Part shown: positions 30,881 through 41,745 of the stretch, piece after piece
Layout: every line of letters begins with the position of its first letter
How positions within the stretch are numbered: position 1 is the first letter of the stretch
Source: Arsenophonus nasoniae DSM 15247
GTDB taxonomy: Bacteria; Pseudomonadota; Gammaproteobacteria; Enterobacterales; Enterobacteriaceae
Direction of reading: 5' to 3'
DNA: 63,268 bases
Assembly (NCBI RefSeq): GCF_000429565.1
Contig: NZ_AUCC01000011.1
Coordinates: 1 to 63,268 of the forward strand
The notes under the pieces: model-generated
Database searches by the model: none
Seen by the model: only the letters and a program-made list of their open reading frames with translations
Told to the model about the DNA's origin: nothing
Position numbers and translations under genes: made by a program

Positions 30881-33544
30881 ATGATGAAAAGTAATCAACC
30901 TGTCTCGCTCATCCTTACTCTTGATAAATTATCTCAAGAAGAGTTTACTTTACCTTTATTAAAACAACAGGTAGAGCGCTTGCAAAAATGGTTAGAACAA
31001 TCTTTTAAACAGGGTGTTACTGCCGCTGAACTGATTGCTATCCGTAGCCATTATCTTGATAAATTGTTACAACGTCTTTGGCAAATTAATGGTTTTGAGG
31101 CAACTCCTCAATTATCCTTAATTGCAGTAGGCGGTTATGGCCGGCAAGAATTACACCCTCTTTCTGATATAGACTTATTAATTTTAAGTCAGCATTCTTT
31201 GGCTACCACTAACACGACTAAGATTGGTCAATTTATTACACTATTATGGGATTTAGGTTTTCAAATTGGTCATAGTGTGCGCACATTTGATGAGTGTTTA
31301 CAGGCAGGACAAGCAGATTTATCAATTGCAACTAATTTATTTGAATCAAGGTTGATTTGCGGCGATCAAACTCTGTTTCGAGCATTACAGGAAGCCATAT
31401 TTAGCGATAATTTTTGGCCATCCGATAAGTTTTTTGCAGCCAAACGTAATGAACAACACCTACGCCATCAACGTTATCACAGTACTAGTTACAATCTTGA
31501 GCCAGATATCAAAAGTAGCCCCGGTGGTTTACGTGACATTCATATATTGTTATGGGTCGCTCGCAGACATTTTGGCACCACTACCATTGAGCAGACAGTT
31601 CATTTCGGCTTTCTAAGCCCGGCAGAATATCGCGAGTTAAAAATATGTCTAAATTTTTTACTTCGTATCCGATTTGCGCTGCATTTAATAATAAAACGTT
31701 ATGATAATCGGCTACTATTTGAACATCAATTAAATGTTGCTCACTTACTCGGTTATCAGGGTGAAGGCAATCAATCCGTTGAGCAAATGATGAAAGATTA
31801 CTATCGTGCCACACGACGTGTACGAGAACTCAATAGCATGCTGCTACAACTGTTTGATGAAGCTATTCTTAGCGAAAAAAACCTAACTGCACCACATAAA
31901 CTTGATCATGACTTTCAACTTAGAGGAGATCTGATCGATCTGATTGACAGTACACTTTTCCAGCGTGAGCCCGCTGCCATATTACGGCTATTTTATCAAA
32001 TGGCCGAACATATAAATATTCAAGGAATATACTCGGCTACGTTACGTCAATTACGGCTTGCTTGTCAAAAACTGGCTAAACCTCTGTGTGAAATTCCGCT
32101 TGCTCGTGAAATTTTTATTACTATTTTGCGACATCCTAGAGCGGTAAAAGGTGCCATTGTTCCCATGCACTTACATGATGTACTTAGTGCTTACATGCCG
32201 GTTTGGCAAAATATAGTTGGGCAAATGCAATTTGATCTTTTTCATGCTTACACCGTCGATGAACATACTATTCGCGTATTACAAAAACTTGATCAATTTG
32301 CTGATCACAAAAACAATAGCCAGCACCCTTTATGCGTTGCCATTTATGCTAAACTTGCTCAGCCTGAAATTTTACGTCTGGCGGCTATGTTTCATGATAT
32401 TGCTAAAGGTAGAAAAGGTGATCACTCTGAACTGGGCGCAAAAGATGCAAAGCAATTTGCCCTAGCCCACGGCCTCACTGAGCATGATTCATCCTTAATT
32501 GCCTGGCTTGTACGTCAACATCTTTTGATGTCAGTGACCGCCCAACGGCGTGATATTCAAGATCCTGTGGTTATTAAACAATTTGCCAGTGAAGTAAAAT
32601 CAATAAACCGTCTAGATTTTCTTCTGTGCCTGACTGTTGCCGATATATGCGCAACCAATAATACCTTATGGAATAGCTGGAAACAGAGTCTTTTAAAAGA
32701 GCTGTATCTGTTAACTAAAAATCAATTAAATCAAGGTACACAAGCAATACCTACTTTACGTCAACGTATCCAACTCCATCGCCTGCAAGCGTTAACCCAA
32801 CTACGTGAAAAAAATATTGATGAAGATGAACTGAAAAAATTATGGTCACGCTGCCATGCTGATTATTTTTTACGTCATAATCCACAGCAACTTGCATGGC
32901 ACGCCAGCGCGCTATTAAAACATAATTTAAATGAACCGCTAATACTGATCAGTACAATATCTGTTCATGGGGGTACCGAAATTTTTATCTGGTGTCCAGA
33001 TCAGCCTTCACTATTTGCCGCCGTTGCCGGAGAACTTGATAGACGAAATCTTAATATTCACAGTGCTCAAATCTTTACTAACAAAGATAATATGACGATG
33101 GATACCTTTGTGGTTTTAGATCCTAAAGGACAACCTCTGGCTAATGATCGCTATGAAAATATTCGCCAAGCTTTATTAAAAGTTATTAAGACTCCAGATA
33201 GTAATACATTGAAAACGCGTAACGTCCATCATAGATTTCGCCATTTTAATGTACCTACTAAAGTTTATTTTCTGCCCAATCAAAATGCTAGACGAACTTA
33301 TATGGAACTTATTGCCCTCGATCAACCCGGATTATTGGCACAGATCGGTAATATATTTACGGAAATGTCCGTGCTTTTACACGGAGCCAGAATCACAACG
33401 ATTGGCGAAAGAGTTGAGGATTTGTTTGTACTTACTGATCAAAACAACCAAGCACTTGATCAAAATAGACAACAAAAACTGGCAGAAAAATTAGCACAAA
33501 CCCTGACTTCAATAGACAAAGAAGAAAGTAAAAATGTTAAATAA
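30881..33544 (+). CDS. glnD: Bifunctional uridylyltransferase/uridylyl-removing enzyme GlnD
   Basis: Senses glutamine and modifies the PII proteins GlnB and GlnK, setting nitrogen assimilation. The 887-residue protein (E. coli 890) has the nucleotidyltransferase motif [15 protein letters not shown] (about 84-98, catalytic Asp96 and Asp98), the HD hydrolase domain with [16 protein letters not shown] (about residue 510), and two C-terminal ACT domains ([13 protein letters not shown] and [13 protein letters not shown]) that bind glutamine. It lies between map and dapD as in E. coli. Retention of a full-length GlnD suggests working nitrogen control. Confidence 0.97.
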   Translation: MMKSNQPVSLILTLDKLSQEEFTLPLLKQQVERLQKWLEQSFKQGVTAAELIAIRSHYLDKLLQRLWQINGFEATPQLSLIAVGGYGRQELHPLSDIDLLILSQHSLATTNTTKIGQFITLLWDLGFQIGHSVRTFDECLQAGQADLSIATNLFESRLICGDQTLFRALQEAIFSDNFWPSDKFFAAKRNEQHLRHQRYHSTSYNLEPDIKSSPGGLRDIHILLWVARRHFGTTTIEQTVHFGFLSPAEYRELKICLNFLLRIRFALHLIIKRYDNRLLFEHQLNVAHLLGYQGEGNQSVEQMMKDYYRATRRVRELNSMLLQLFDEAILSEKNLTAPHKLDHDFQLRGDLIDLIDSTLFQREPAAILRLFYQMAEHINIQGIYSATLRQLRLACQKLAKPLCEIPLAREIFITILRHPRAVKGAIVPMHLHDVLSAYMPVWQNIVGQMQFDLFHAYTVDEHTIRVLQKLDQFADHKNNSQHPLCVAIYAKLAQPEILRLAAMFHDIAKGRKGDHSELGAKDAKQFALAHGLTEHDSSLIAWLVRQHLLMSVTAQRRDIQDPVVIKQFASEVKSINRLDFLLCLTVADICATNNTLWNSWKQSLLKELYLLTKNQLNQGTQAIPTLRQRIQLHRLQALTQLREKNIDEDELKKLWSRCHADYFLRHNPQQLAWHASALLKHNLNEPLILISTISVHGGTEIFIWCPDQPSLFAAVAGELDRRNLNIHSAQIFTNKDNMTMDTFVVLDPKGQPLANDRYENIRQALLKVIKTPDSNTLKTRNVHHRFRHFNVPTKVYFLPNQNARRTYMELIALDQPGLLAQIGNIFTEMSVLLHGARITTIGERVEDLFVLTDQNNQALDQNRQQKLAEKLAQTLTSIDKEESKNVK

Positions 33545-33570
33545 TTACAACCCAGAGGATGAGTAATTTT

Positions 33571-34395
33571 ATGGAGCAACTTAAAACTATTATTGAAAAT
33601 GCTTTTGAACATCGAGCAGAAATTACACCGGCGACGACCGATATTCAATTAAGTGATGCAATCAATCAGGTTATAAACCAACTTGATAAAGGTCAGTTAA
33701 GAGTTGCTGATAAGATTGATGGACAATGGATAACTCATCAATGGTTAAAAAAAGCTGTGCTACTCTCTTTTCTTATCAATGATAATCGATTAATCGAAGG
33801 TGCAGAAAGCTGCTATTTTGACAAAGTAGCTATGAAATTTGCTGACTATGATCATGCCCGTTTTCAACAAGAAGGATTTAGAGTTGTTCCACCAGCAACG
33901 GCTCGAAAAGGCGCGTATATCGCCAGAAATACTGTTTTAATGCCCTCCTATGTTAACATTGGTGCCTATATTGACGAAGGATCCATGATAGATACCTGGG
34001 CCACCGTTGGCTCATGTGCGCAAATCGGTAAAAATGTTCACTTATCCGGTGGTGTTGGTATTGGTGGTGTGCTAGAACCCTTACAAGCTAATCCAACCAT
34101 TATCGAAGATAACTGTTTTATTGGTGCTCGCTCTGAAATTGTTGAAGGTGTCATTGTTGAAGAAGGCTCGGTTATTTCAATGGGGGTCTATATTGGCCAA
34201 AGTACCAAAATTTATGATAGGCAAACTGGTGAAATTCTCTATGGCCGAATTCCGGCCGGCTCTGTCGTCGTCGCAGGTAACTTACCGGCCAAAAATGGCA
34301 ACTATAGCCTATATTGCGCGATTATTGTCAAAAAAGTCGATGAGAAAACCAGAAAGAAAGTTGGCATTAATGAATTACTAAGAACATTAGACTAA
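33571..34395 (+). CDS. dapD: 2,3,4,5-tetrahydropyridine-2,6-dicarboxylate N-succinyltransferase
   Basis: Fourth step of the succinylase route to meso-diaminopimelate and lysine, needed for peptidoglycan. The 274-residue protein equals E. coli in length and has the left-handed beta-helix repeats ([34 protein letters not shown]). I start it at 33571 (MEQLKTII), which aligns with the E. coli N-terminus. The ATG at 33559 lies directly against the AGAGG ribosome-binding site, too close to be used. It lies 26 bases after glnD. Confidence 0.97.
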   Translation: MEQLKTIIENAFEHRAEITPATTDIQLSDAINQVINQLDKGQLRVADKIDGQWITHQWLKKAVLLSFLINDNRLIEGAESCYFDKVAMKFADYDHARFQQEGFRVVPPATARKGAYIARNTVLMPSYVNIGAYIDEGSMIDTWATVGSCAQIGKNVHLSGGVGIGGVLEPLQANPTIIEDNCFIGARSEIVEGVIVEEGSVISMGVYIGQSTKIYDRQTGEILYGRIPAGSVVVAGNLPAKNGNYSLYCAIIVKKVDEKTRKKVGINELLRTLD

Positions 34396-34405
34396 AATTT
34401 ATCAT

Positions 34406-34431
34406 AGCGGATTATTAGTTATCTATCCGCT
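34406..34431 (+). terminator. Possible terminator after dapD
   Basis: AGCGGAT (34406-34412) and ATCCGCT (34425-34431) form a 7-base-pair stem with a 12-base loop, 10 bases after dapD. The tail (TACTCTTATTATT) is only moderately T-rich. Confidence 0.5.
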
Positions 34432-34493
34432 TACTCTTATTATTATGCTAACCTATAATAATTGTTAAACAACCTTATTCCAGCAATATTAAT

Positions 34494-34865
34494 ATGTATG
34501 ATAATCTAAAAAGTTTAGGTATTACTCAACCTGAAGATATTGATCACTACACCCTTCGCCAAGAAGCTAACCATGACATTCTAAAGATCTATTTTCGCAA
34601 AGATAAAGATGAACATTATGCTAAAAGCGTAAAATTCAAATATCCACTGCAACGAAAGCTGATTAATCTTGATAATAATCTCAAAGAAATCAATGAAATT
34701 AATCTCCACCTACAGGATGTGATCGAAGAATTAAATCAAATTTGTCAACATGACCAAACCAAACATGATTTAAAAAGTAAGATATTAAATGATTTATGCC
34801 ATTTAGAATCTGTAGTAATAAGCAAAATTGCTGAAATTAAATCAGCTTTAAAAAAGCTCTCCTAA
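34494..34865 (+). CDS. yaeH: UPF0325 family protein YaeH
   Basis: Conserved gammaproteobacterial protein of unknown function, 123 residues (E. coli 128). The start [11 protein letters not shown], the [21 protein letters not shown] segment and the end [20 protein letters not shown] are diagnostic. Charged and mostly helical, with no signal peptide or membrane segment. It follows dapD, as in E. coli, and marks the end of the rrn-to-dapD block. It is convergent with truC, which in E. coli lies far away. Confidence 0.93.
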   Translation: MYDNLKSLGITQPEDIDHYTLRQEANHDILKIYFRKDKDEHYAKSVKFKYPLQRKLINLDNNLKEINEINLHLQDVIEELNQICQHDQTKHDLKSKILNDLCHLESVVISKIAEIKSALKKLS

Positions 34866-34963
34866 AAAATTCACAGCTAGCTTATTTATGCTAATACTAA
34901 CTGGCTGTTGAGCCAAATTTACATTTCACGCAAACAAACTAGCATAACTATTAGTATTAAAAT

Positions 34964-35719
34964 TTATACCATCGATGAATGTCGACTCTCGAGTTCAGGC
35001 ACAATACCTAACCATCCAAACTGTGATAACAAATGTATCCAAGCATCATCCCACTTTGCTATCAACTGCAATTTATCACCTGTCATTGGGTGTTTAAAAG
35101 ATAAATAACTCGCATGTAACATTAAACGACTGGTAGCAAAATGGTGTGCAACCCCACGATTTTGGCGCAGATCGCCATGTGTAGTATCACCAATTATAGG
35201 GTGACGGACATGTGCCATATGGCGTCTTAATTGATGCTTGCGACCGGTCTTCGGCTTCAGCGCTAACAGAGAGAAACGTGAAGTAGGATAACGACCTATC
35301 TCTATCGGACATTCAACTTTAGCCAATGGCGAATAATGAGTAATACACGATTGAGGTTGGCTTATTTTGCTAGCATATTTGTCAGCAATTTTATCTTTTT
35401 CCTCCTTCAGTGGATAGTCGATAATACCGGCTTCATTAACATAGCCCCGTACGATCGCGTGATACTTTTTTTCTACTGCATGGTACTCAAATTGCTGCGC
35501 TAAAAGGCAGGCAACTTCACTAGAAAGTGCCATCAATAACACCCCTGAAGTTGGTTTATCTAAACGGTGAACAGGGAAAACATACTGGCCAATTTGATCA
35601 CGCACTGTTTGCATGACAAAACGAGTTTCATGACGATCAAGCCAACTCCGATGTACAAGCCATCCAGCGGGTTTATGTATTGCAATTAAATGCTGATCCT
35701 GAAAAAGCACTTCAAGCAT
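34964..35719 (-). CDS. truC: tRNA pseudouridine(65) synthase TruC
   Basis: RluA-family enzyme that makes pseudouridine at position 65 of tRNA-Ile1 and tRNA-Asp. The 251-residue protein has the catalytic HRLDKPTSGVLLMA (Asp about residue 54), the GRKHQLRRHMAH motif, and the start HKPAGWLVHRSWLD typical of the TruC subgroup. Its start overlaps yqcC by 8 bases, as in the E. coli syd-yqcC-truC-yqcA string. yqcA is missing. Confidence 0.94.
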   Translation of the reverse strand: MLEVLFQDQHLIAIHKPAGWLVHRSWLDRHETRFVMQTVRDQIGQYVFPVHRLDKPTSGVLLMALSSEVACLLAQQFEYHAVEKKYHAIVRGYVNEAGIIDYPLKEEKDKIADKYASKISQPQSCITHYSPLAKVECPIEIGRYPTSRFSLLALKPKTGRKHQLRRHMAHVRHPIIGDTTHGDLRQNRGVAHHFATSRLMLHASYLSFKHPMTGDKLQLIAKWDDAWIHLLSQFGWLGIVPELESRHSSMV

Positions 35720-36053
35720 CCGTTATTTTACCTTGTGAAAAAATTTTATCTAACGCATGTAAATATTCCAATAATTGGCAATAGCGTCCATCTGGTTCTT
35801 TTTTATAGATTTCTTCAAAATAGCGAGTGATAGCAAATACGTTTGGTAAAGCAATATCTTGTTCAATAGTCTTATAGAGTTTAGGTAATAGTACCCATTG
35901 CAACCATTCATGTGCCTCCATAGTGTCAACGGCAAAAGGCAAATGACTAGCAAAAGCTTCCGCTGGCGGCGGTGTATTACGCCAAAGATTAAGATTTTTC
36001 ATTTCAGCTTCAATGAGACGAAGTTTTTCTATAACTAACAAATTGATATTCAT
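35712..36053 (-). CDS. yqcC: YqcC family protein (DUF446)
   Basis: Small conserved protein of unknown function, 113 residues (E. coli 109). Recognised from HLPFAVDTMEAHEWLQWVLLPKLY, the family core, and the end LEYLHALDKIFSQ. It overlaps truC by 8 bases, so the two are probably cotranslated. The 800-base gap upstream, toward syd, holds the csrB-like locus, as in E. coli. Confidence 0.92.
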   Translation of the reverse strand: MNINLLVIEKLRLIEAEMKNLNLWRNTPPPAEAFASHLPFAVDTMEAHEWLQWVLLPKLYKTIEQDIALPNVFAITRYFEEIYKKEPDGRYCQLLEYLHALDKIFSQGKITDA

Positions 36054-36297
36054 TTCCTACACTATTACCATAAGTAAAAATAAATGAATCATAACATTAT
36101 TAGCTATCAAACAAAAAAACAGCCTGCGATTTTAATTTTATTACCCATTAGTAAATCTTAATAAAACAGCCAATCTATAAAAATTTAATCATTTAAAATA
36201 CACTTATTAATTATGAATAACATTACTGACCTATAATGTTATATTTTATCAGCGACTGAGACATTAAAATAATCTTTTGTAAACCTATCTTAACCAT

Positions 36298-36327
36298 AAA
36301 AAAACCAGCCTATAAAATCGACTGGTT
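36298..36327 (-). terminator. Terminator of the csrB-like RNA
   Basis: On the minus strand AACCAG (36322-36327) and CTGGTT (36303-36308) form the stem base around a 13-base loop, followed by seven T (36298-36304 on the complement). It is a clear intrinsic terminator facing away from syd, with no protein gene between them to explain it. Confidence 0.8.
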
Positions 36328-36630
36328 ATATAATATGTAACGCTATTAAATAGAATATTTATGCATCCTGCATCATCAGCATCCTGCTGAAAATATCTTC
36401 CTACTATTTACGAGGTAGTTATTTGTAAGCAATCATACTTATCATTCGTTATCCCTAACACTACCCTTCTTATTTCTCTATATTATTAAACATCTAATAA
36501 TTTCAAAGTTAGAAAATAAACGTTCTTTCACCACTTATTATTAGTAACAATCACTGAATCTATTCCGTGCAATAAACTGCTATCAGATTATTTCTACTTC
36601 TCGTTACGATTTATGGTTCATTTGATAAAT
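36298..36630 (-). ncRNA. csrB: CsrB-like small RNA locus, poor in GGA motifs
   Basis: CsrB titrates the translational regulator CsrA by presenting many GGA hairpin loops. In E. coli csrB lies between yqcC and syd, exactly this place and strand. On the minus strand CAGC-AGGAT-GCTG (about 36378-36390), ATGC-AGGAT-GCAT (about 36362-36374) and GTTA-GGGA-TAAC (about 36448-36459) are perfect four-base-pair stems with the CsrA motif in the loop. Two other GGAs occur (GTAGGAAG near 36400, ACGGAA near 36564). The transcript would end at the terminator at 36298-36327. The 5' end is only estimated from the UvrY box distance (about 190 bases in E. coli). E. coli CsrB has roughly 20 GGAs, so this copy is reduced or eroded. 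A primary-sequence alignment would be weak. Confidence 0.68.
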
Positions 36631-36813
36631 GCTAACTTATCGGCGGGCATAAGAATGTCGGATTTATCTGAGGAACACAAGAATAGAAAAAATAGTTTTT
36701 AATCATTTTTTCTCGATAATTACAGAATATTTTTTTATCCTACTGAAATAAAAAATATTTCATCTCGCCTCATGGTTTAAAAAGCAATAAACGCAGACAT
36801 AACTTACATAATT

Positions 36814-36831
36814 TGTAAGCCATATCTCACA
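36814..36831 (-). promoter_or_regulatory. UvrY/GacA binding box upstream of the csrB-like RNA
   Basis: On the minus strand TGTGAGATATGGCTTACA matches the 18-base UvrY (GacA) box, TGTAAG-N6-CTTACA with one T-A to T-G variation, and resembles the E. coli csrB box. BarA-UvrY activates csrB from such an upstream site. It lies 23 bases beyond the syd stop codon. The rest of 36640-36813 is AT-rich with no gene. Confidence 0.75.
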
Positions 36832-36853
36832 GAAAAAAAAGTAAATATCTTAA

Positions 36854-37408
36854 TTACATTTCAATTACAGGAGTAAGTTGTTTTAAAAATTCAATCAGGT
36901 TACCCGCTAAGACACTACGCGTTATTTGACCCAATGTTTCTAATATAACTTGGCCAGTGATATTATCTACAGAAATAATTTCAAATTCAGAATCTAAACT
37001 GCCAATAAAGAGGGTTGGGGTTAGTCTATGTCTTTTTTGCGTAATTAAATGTGCAATTAAGTTCTTTTGTAAACGAGTAAAGTCTGTCATATTCCATACC
37101 TGAATTAAATCAAGTTGCCTACCTTGAAACCTTACTCGCATATCAGCTGCTAATTGCGTGGTATAAAATTGATGAATATTAGGGTAAAAATGGATTTCCA
37201 GCGCTTTTTCAACAGAATGTAACTTTTCATTTAGCATTGGAAAAGGTTTAGGTAACCAATAGATAACTTCATCTTTACTATATTCTATACAAGGCGAAGG
37301 GATGCTGTAAAAACTATCACTAGCCGGTAACCCCCCTGTTTGCTGTTGCCAATAAGCAATATAACGCTGTGTAAGTTCCTTTAATGCCTGAGAAATCGTT
37401 GCTTCCAT
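36854..37408 (-). CDS. syd: SecY-interacting protein Syd
   Basis: Peripheral inner-membrane protein that binds SecY and checks or degrades faulty translocons in E. coli. The 184-residue protein has the family stretches SIPSPCI, HFYPNIHQFYTTQLAADM, NLIAHLITQKRHRLTPTLFIG and the C-terminal FLKQLTPV. I start at the ATG at 37408 (MEATISQALKEL), which aligns with E. coli. A two-codon longer reading uses TTG. It is divergent from queF, and its stop is followed by the csrB-type UvrY box. Confidence 0.93.
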   Translation of the reverse strand: MEATISQALKELTQRYIAYWQQQTGGLPASDSFYSIPSPCIEYSKDEVIYWLPKPFPMLNEKLHSVEKALEIHFYPNIHQFYTTQLAADMRVRFQGRQLDLIQVWNMTDFTRLQKNLIAHLITQKRHRLTPTLFIGSLDSEFEIISVDNITGQVILETLGQITRSVLAGNLIEFLKQLTPVIEM

Positions 37409-37594
37409 GGTCAATTATTCTCATTAGTGATGAATTATAGAGATAAATCATTCTAATATATAAAAGTATCATTAGGTATTATTATCTATCTGCGCAATTA
37501 GTTGTTAAGCTATACATTAAACAACAAACTTACTCTAATATATCGATTAAACTAGCAACTATCTTACTGATTTTCTATTTTAGGAAGGAACTCT

Positions 37595-38440
37595 ATGCCA
37601 ATTTATCAAGATAATGGCGAGCTACAACACCTAACGCTCGGAAAAAAAACCGAATATCAAGATAACTATGCACCTCATCTACTGCAGGCTGTTCCACGTC
37701 GCTTAAATCGACAACCCTTAGGATTATCATCAGATAAATTGCCTTTTCATGGCGCAGATATTTGGACACTCTATGAGCTTTCGTGGCTAAACAGTCGTGG
37801 CGTACCGCAAGTTGCTATCGGCCATGTTACCATTAATGCTAATAGCGTAAATCTGATTGAATCTAAAAGTTTTAAGCTCTATCTAAATAGTTTCAATCAA
37901 ACAAAATTTATCAGCTGGCAAGAAGTTGAAAAACAACTAACCCAAGATTTGACTGCATGCGCGGCAGGAGAAGTGATAGTAAAATTACAGCCACTCACCA
38001 TTTTTACCGATCAAACTATTAATAATCTGCCTGGTGAATGTATTGATGAGCAAGAGATAGAAATTACTGATTATGAATTTAATCGTAATTATCTTAAAAA
38101 TGCCACCGAGAGTATACTGGTAGAGGAAACATTAGTTAGCCATCTGCTAAAATCTAATTGCTTAATTACCAACCAACCTGACTGGGGCTCCATACAAATT
38201 CATTATTTTGGCCCTAAAATTGATAGAGAAAAACTACTCCGTTATCTAGTCTCTTTCAGACACCATAATGAATTTCATGAACAATGTGTCGAGCGCATTT
38301 TCAATGATATTCTTCAGTTATGTCAACCAAATAAATTAAGCGTTTATGCCCGTTATACACGCCGTGGCGGGCTGGACATTAACCCTTGGCGTAGCAATGA
38401 GAATTCCCAGCCAACAATAATGCGATTAGCACGGCAGTAA
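37595..38440 (+). CDS. queF: NADPH-dependent 7-cyano-7-deazaguanine reductase QueF
   Basis: Reduces preQ0 to preQ1 in queuosine synthesis. The 281-residue unimodular-tandem form matches E. coli (282). The active-site Cys189 ([12 protein letters not shown]) forms the thioimide and Asp196 is the acid. The substrate motif [15 protein letters not shown] lies in the N-terminal half (89-103). GGAAGG precedes the ATG. ppnN follows after 10 bases. Its survival implies a kept queuosine pathway elsewhere in the genome. Confidence 0.97.
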   Translation: MPIYQDNGELQHLTLGKKTEYQDNYAPHLLQAVPRRLNRQPLGLSSDKLPFHGADIWTLYELSWLNSRGVPQVAIGHVTINANSVNLIESKSFKLYLNSFNQTKFISWQEVEKQLTQDLTACAAGEVIVKLQPLTIFTDQTINNLPGECIDEQEIEITDYEFNRNYLKNATESILVEETLVSHLLKSNCLITNQPDWGSIQIHYFGPKIDREKLLRYLVSFRHHNEFHEQCVERIFNDILQLCQPNKLSVYARYTRRGGLDINPWRSNENSQPTIMRLARQ

Positions 38441-38450
38441 GGAGTTTTAA

Positions 38451-39821
38451 TTGATAACACATGTCAGCCCGTTAGGCTCAATGGATCTACTATCTCAAAT
38501 TGAAGTTAGCATCCTTAAACGTACTGCCAGTAGCGATCTTTATCAACTATTTAGAAACTGCTCTTTAGCTGTGCTTAATTCAGGCAGTAAGACAGATAAT
38601 AGTAAAGAATTAATCGCTAAATATCCCAATTTTGATATCAATGTTCTCCAGCGTGAACGCGGTGTCAAACTGGAATTAATTAATCCGCCGGAAAAAGCTT
38701 TTGTGGATGGCAGAATTATCCGTTCACTGCAAGCAAATTTATTTTCTGTGTTAAGAGATATTCTTTTTGTTCATGCCCAGATTATTTCCGCTGAAAAACT
38801 GCTGGCATTAAGCCTGCATGATAGTATCAATATCACTAACATTATTTTTACCATTTTGCGTAATGCCCGAGTACTGCATCTCGATGAAGATCCAAATACC
38901 ATTGTTTGCTGGGGAGGCCATTCAATAAATGATATTGAATATCTTTACGCCCGCAAAGTCGGAAATGAATTAGGATTACGTGAATTAAATATCTGCACTG
39001 GCTGTGGCCCAGGCGCAATGGAGGCACCAATGAAGGGTGCCGCGGTAGGCCATGCTCAACAACGTTACAAAAATGGTCGTTTTCTCGGTTTAACTGAACC
39101 TTCCATTATTGCTGCTGAACCACCGAACCCTCTGGTTAATGAACTTGTTATCATGCCAGATATTGAAAAACGCCTTGAAGCATTTGTTCGAATAGCGCAT
39201 GGTATCATTATTTTTCCAGGCGGTGCAGGCACTACAGAGGAATTACTTTATTTATTAGGCATTTTAATGGATCCTGCCAATAATAATCAGGCATTACCAT
39301 TAATACTCACTGGCCCAAAAGAAAGCCAAGCTTATTTTAACACCCTTAATGATTTTATTAAGCACACCCTTGGTGAACAGGCTTGTAATTATTTTCAAAT
39401 TATCATCGATGATCCAGAAGCTGTAGCCCGTGAAATGAAAAAACTGATGCCACAAGTCAAAGAAAGTCGTCTCAATACCGGTGATGCCTATAGCTTTAAT
39501 TGGTCAATAAAAGTTAATTCAGAACTGCAAAAACCCTTTACGCCAACCCATGACAATATGGCAAAACTTAATCTATTTTGTGATCCGCAGCAGCCGGAAA
39601 AATTGGCCGTTAACTTACGACGAGCCTTTTCTGGCATTGTTGCCGGTAATGTGAAAGAAATTGGTATGAAAGAAATTGAAAAGCATGGCCCCTATAAACT
39701 CCATGGTGATGCCAAAATTATGGCTCATATGGATAAATTATTACGTGGGTTTGTTAGTCAACATCGAATGAAACTACCTAGCAGTTCAGCCTACATACCC
39801 TGCTATGAAATAATCAAATAA
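38451..39821 (+). CDS. ppnN: Nucleotide 5'-monophosphate nucleosidase PpnN (YgdH)
   Basis: Cleaves purine and pyrimidine nucleoside monophosphates to base and ribose 5-phosphate; in E. coli it is activated by (p)ppGpp. The 456-residue protein has the LOG-family motifs ([37 protein letters not shown]) and the extra N-terminal and C-terminal parts of PpnN. The start is TTG with GGAG nearby; E. coli ygdH also starts with TTG, and no ATG fits before MDLLSQ. sdaC and sdaB, which follow in E. coli, are absent. Confidence 0.95.
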   Translation: MITHVSPLGSMDLLSQIEVSILKRTASSDLYQLFRNCSLAVLNSGSKTDNSKELIAKYPNFDINVLQRERGVKLELINPPEKAFVDGRIIRSLQANLFSVLRDILFVHAQIISAEKLLALSLHDSINITNIIFTILRNARVLHLDEDPNTIVCWGGHSINDIEYLYARKVGNELGLRELNICTGCGPGAMEAPMKGAAVGHAQQRYKNGRFLGLTEPSIIAAEPPNPLVNELVIMPDIEKRLEAFVRIAHGIIIFPGGAGTTEELLYLLGILMDPANNNQALPLILTGPKESQAYFNTLNDFIKHTLGEQACNYFQIIIDDPEAVAREMKKLMPQVKESRLNTGDAYSFNWSIKVNSELQKPFTPTHDNMAKLNLFCDPQQPEKLAVNLRRAFSGIVAGNVKEIGMKEIEKHGPYKLHGDAKIMAHMDKLLRGFVSQHRMKLPSSSAYIPCYEIIK

Positions 39822-39850
39822 CTGACCAGACAAACTATGTACAAAAAATT

Positions 39851-40606
39851 ATGATCCACTTACTTATTGTTGATGCTTTAAATTTAATCAGACGTATTCA
39901 TGCCGTTCAGGGAAGCCCTTGCGAACAAGCTTGCGTTTTAACCCTTCGCCAGTTGATTAACCATACTTTGCCAACCCATGCAGTGGCAATATTCGATAGC
40001 AAAGAACAACTGACAAATAACTGGCGGCAACAACTTTTACCTCAATACAAAGCTGGCAGACAAGCAATGCCTGATGATCTTTATCAAGAGATAAACAATC
40101 TTGAAATTGCATTTAAGGCGCAAGGATTAGCTTGTTGGCATGCTATTGAAAATGAAGCAGACGATCTGGCGGCAACATTAGCAATTAAAGTGGCTACCGC
40201 TGGATATCGTGTCACCATCATTTCAACAGATAAAGGTTATTGTCAGCTACTTTCATCATCGATTTATATTCGTGATTATTTTCAAAAACGCTGGCTTGAT
40301 TTATCCTTTGTTAACAAAGAATTTGGTGTTAAACCTGAACAGCTGCAAGATTATTGGGGACTAACTGGCATAAATAGCAGTAAAATACCCGGTATAACGG
40401 GTATTGGCCCTAAAACCGCAGCAACCTTACTTCAGCAATATCCTACCTTAGAGGCTATTTTTGCTAATATCAATTCGATACCTGAGAAATGGCGCAAACG
40501 GATTGAACCGGGGCAAAAAATAGCTTTTATTAGCCGACAGGTAGCTTCTCTCAAAACGGATCTACAGTTAAATGGAAATTTACAACAACTAAGATTTATG
40601 CCATAA
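39851..40606 (+). CDS. xni: Flap endonuclease Xni (YgdG)
   Basis: FEN-like nuclease related to the Pol I 5' nuclease domain; cleaves 5' flaps. The 251-residue length matches E. coli. It has the acidic residues of the family ([36 protein letters not shown]) and a helix-hairpin-helix region ([13 protein letters not shown]). E. coli Xni lacks one of the metal sites of the Pol I domain. It follows ppnN by 29 bases and is convergent with rlmM. Confidence 0.95.
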   Translation: MIHLLIVDALNLIRRIHAVQGSPCEQACVLTLRQLINHTLPTHAVAIFDSKEQLTNNWRQQLLPQYKAGRQAMPDDLYQEINNLEIAFKAQGLACWHAIENEADDLAATLAIKVATAGYRVTIISTDKGYCQLLSSSIYIRDYFQKRWLDLSFVNKEFGVKPEQLQDYWGLTGINSSKIPGITGIGPKTAATLLQQYPTLEAIFANINSIPEKWRKRIEPGQKIAFISRQVASLKTDLQLNGNLQQLRFMP

Positions 40607-40647
40607 CTCAATAAAAAATATAAATTTTATTGTTAATTACTTCTCTT

Positions 40648-41745
40648 CTAATCCCGTTCTGGTATAGAGGCTGACCAAATTCGTCTTACATGTACCGTGA
40701 TCTCTTCACGATCATGGTAGAGTTGCTTTGCTTGAATTTGAGCATTAATACCATTTTCGATTAGGGTTAGTGATATTTTGTGCAAAATATGTGAAACTTC
40801 TTGATAACGTTTTTTCATTGGTAGCTTTAAATTAAATATTGCTTCTCGGCACCATCCTTTTAACAACCAATCTGTTATCAAAGCAGCAACTTTTGCCGGT
40901 TTTTCAACCACATCACAAACCAACCAAGTAATATTCTTAGTGTGTGGGGTAAACTTAAAACCATCAATACGATAATGCCGTACCTGACCTGTTTGCATTA
41001 AACTCTCCGCCATTGGGCCATTATCAACTGCATCAACCATCATACTGCGCTTCACTAATTGATATGTCCATCCACCGGGACAAGCACCTAGATCAACCGC
41101 CTTCATTCCCGATGCTAAACGCTCTTCCCATTCATCATAAGGAATAAATAGATGAAATGCCTCTTCCAGTTTTAATGTTGAACGACTTGGTGCATCAGCT
41201 GGCAGTTTTAGCCGCGGGATCCCCATAAAGAAAGGTGAATTGTTTTTCGCATAAGAATAGCCAACATAACAACAGCCGGCCGCAATAAAAAATATATGTA
41301 TAACCGGACGCTGATGGTTTTCTTTCAATAACAATATTTTTTGCTGGCGAAGCGCGTGACGTAAAGGTACAGTAAATTTACGGCAAAATTTCAGTAGTTC
41401 TTTACTCTCATTGGTATCAGGCACTTCAACTCGCAATTCACCTGCTCGTTCAATGACACCTTGCAATACCGTAACAATCGGCGATATGCGATCGTTGGAC
41501 GGCAAATCTTTCAATAAATTGCTAACAACCACCAGTTGGCGAGCAAATATTAATGTAGCAAAAGGTATCTCTTTAGCCAAACGGTCTGCATCAGTAGCCT
41601 GATAGCATTCAAATAGCACATAACCGCTATTATCTTTTACTTTTGCATAACCATAAACACCGATCTGCGTCGCTTTATCGGTAATTTCTGCCGCACACTC
41701 TTTTTCAAATCCTGAACGACAATATAAGATAATATTATTATTCAT
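40648..41745 (-). CDS. rlmM: 23S rRNA 2'-O-ribose C2498 methyltransferase RlmM
   Basis: Methylates ribose of C2498 in the peptidyl-transferase loop of 23S rRNA with S-adenosylmethionine. The 365-residue protein (E. coli 366) has an N-terminal THUMP-like domain, the SAM motif [14 protein letters not shown] (about residues 217-230), [10 protein letters not shown] and a late [10 protein letters not shown] segment. Its start overlaps the end of ygdD by 8 bases, implying coupling. Confidence 0.96.
   Translation of the reverse strand: MNNNIILYCRSGFEKECAAEITDKATQIGVYGYAKVKDNSGYVLFECYQATDADRLAKEIPFATLIFARQLVVVSNLLKDLPSNDRISPIVTVLQGVIERAGELRVEVPDTNESKELLKFCRKFTVPLRHALRQQKILLLKENHQRPVIHIFFIAAGCCYVGYSYAKNNSPFFMGIPRLKLPADAPSRSTLKLEEAFHLFIPYDEWEERLASGMKAVDLGACPGGWTYQLVKRSMMVDAVDNGPMAESLMQTGQVRHYRIDGFKFTPHTKNITWLVCDVVEKPAKVAALITDWLLKGWCREAIFNLKLPMKKRYQEVSHILHKISLTLIENGINAQIQAKQLYHDREEITVHVRRIWSASIPERD

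Noticed and set aside
33559-33570. Upstream ATG of dapD, four codons earlier
   Set aside because: It lies directly on the AGAGG ribosome-binding site, and the shorter form matches the known E. coli N-terminus.
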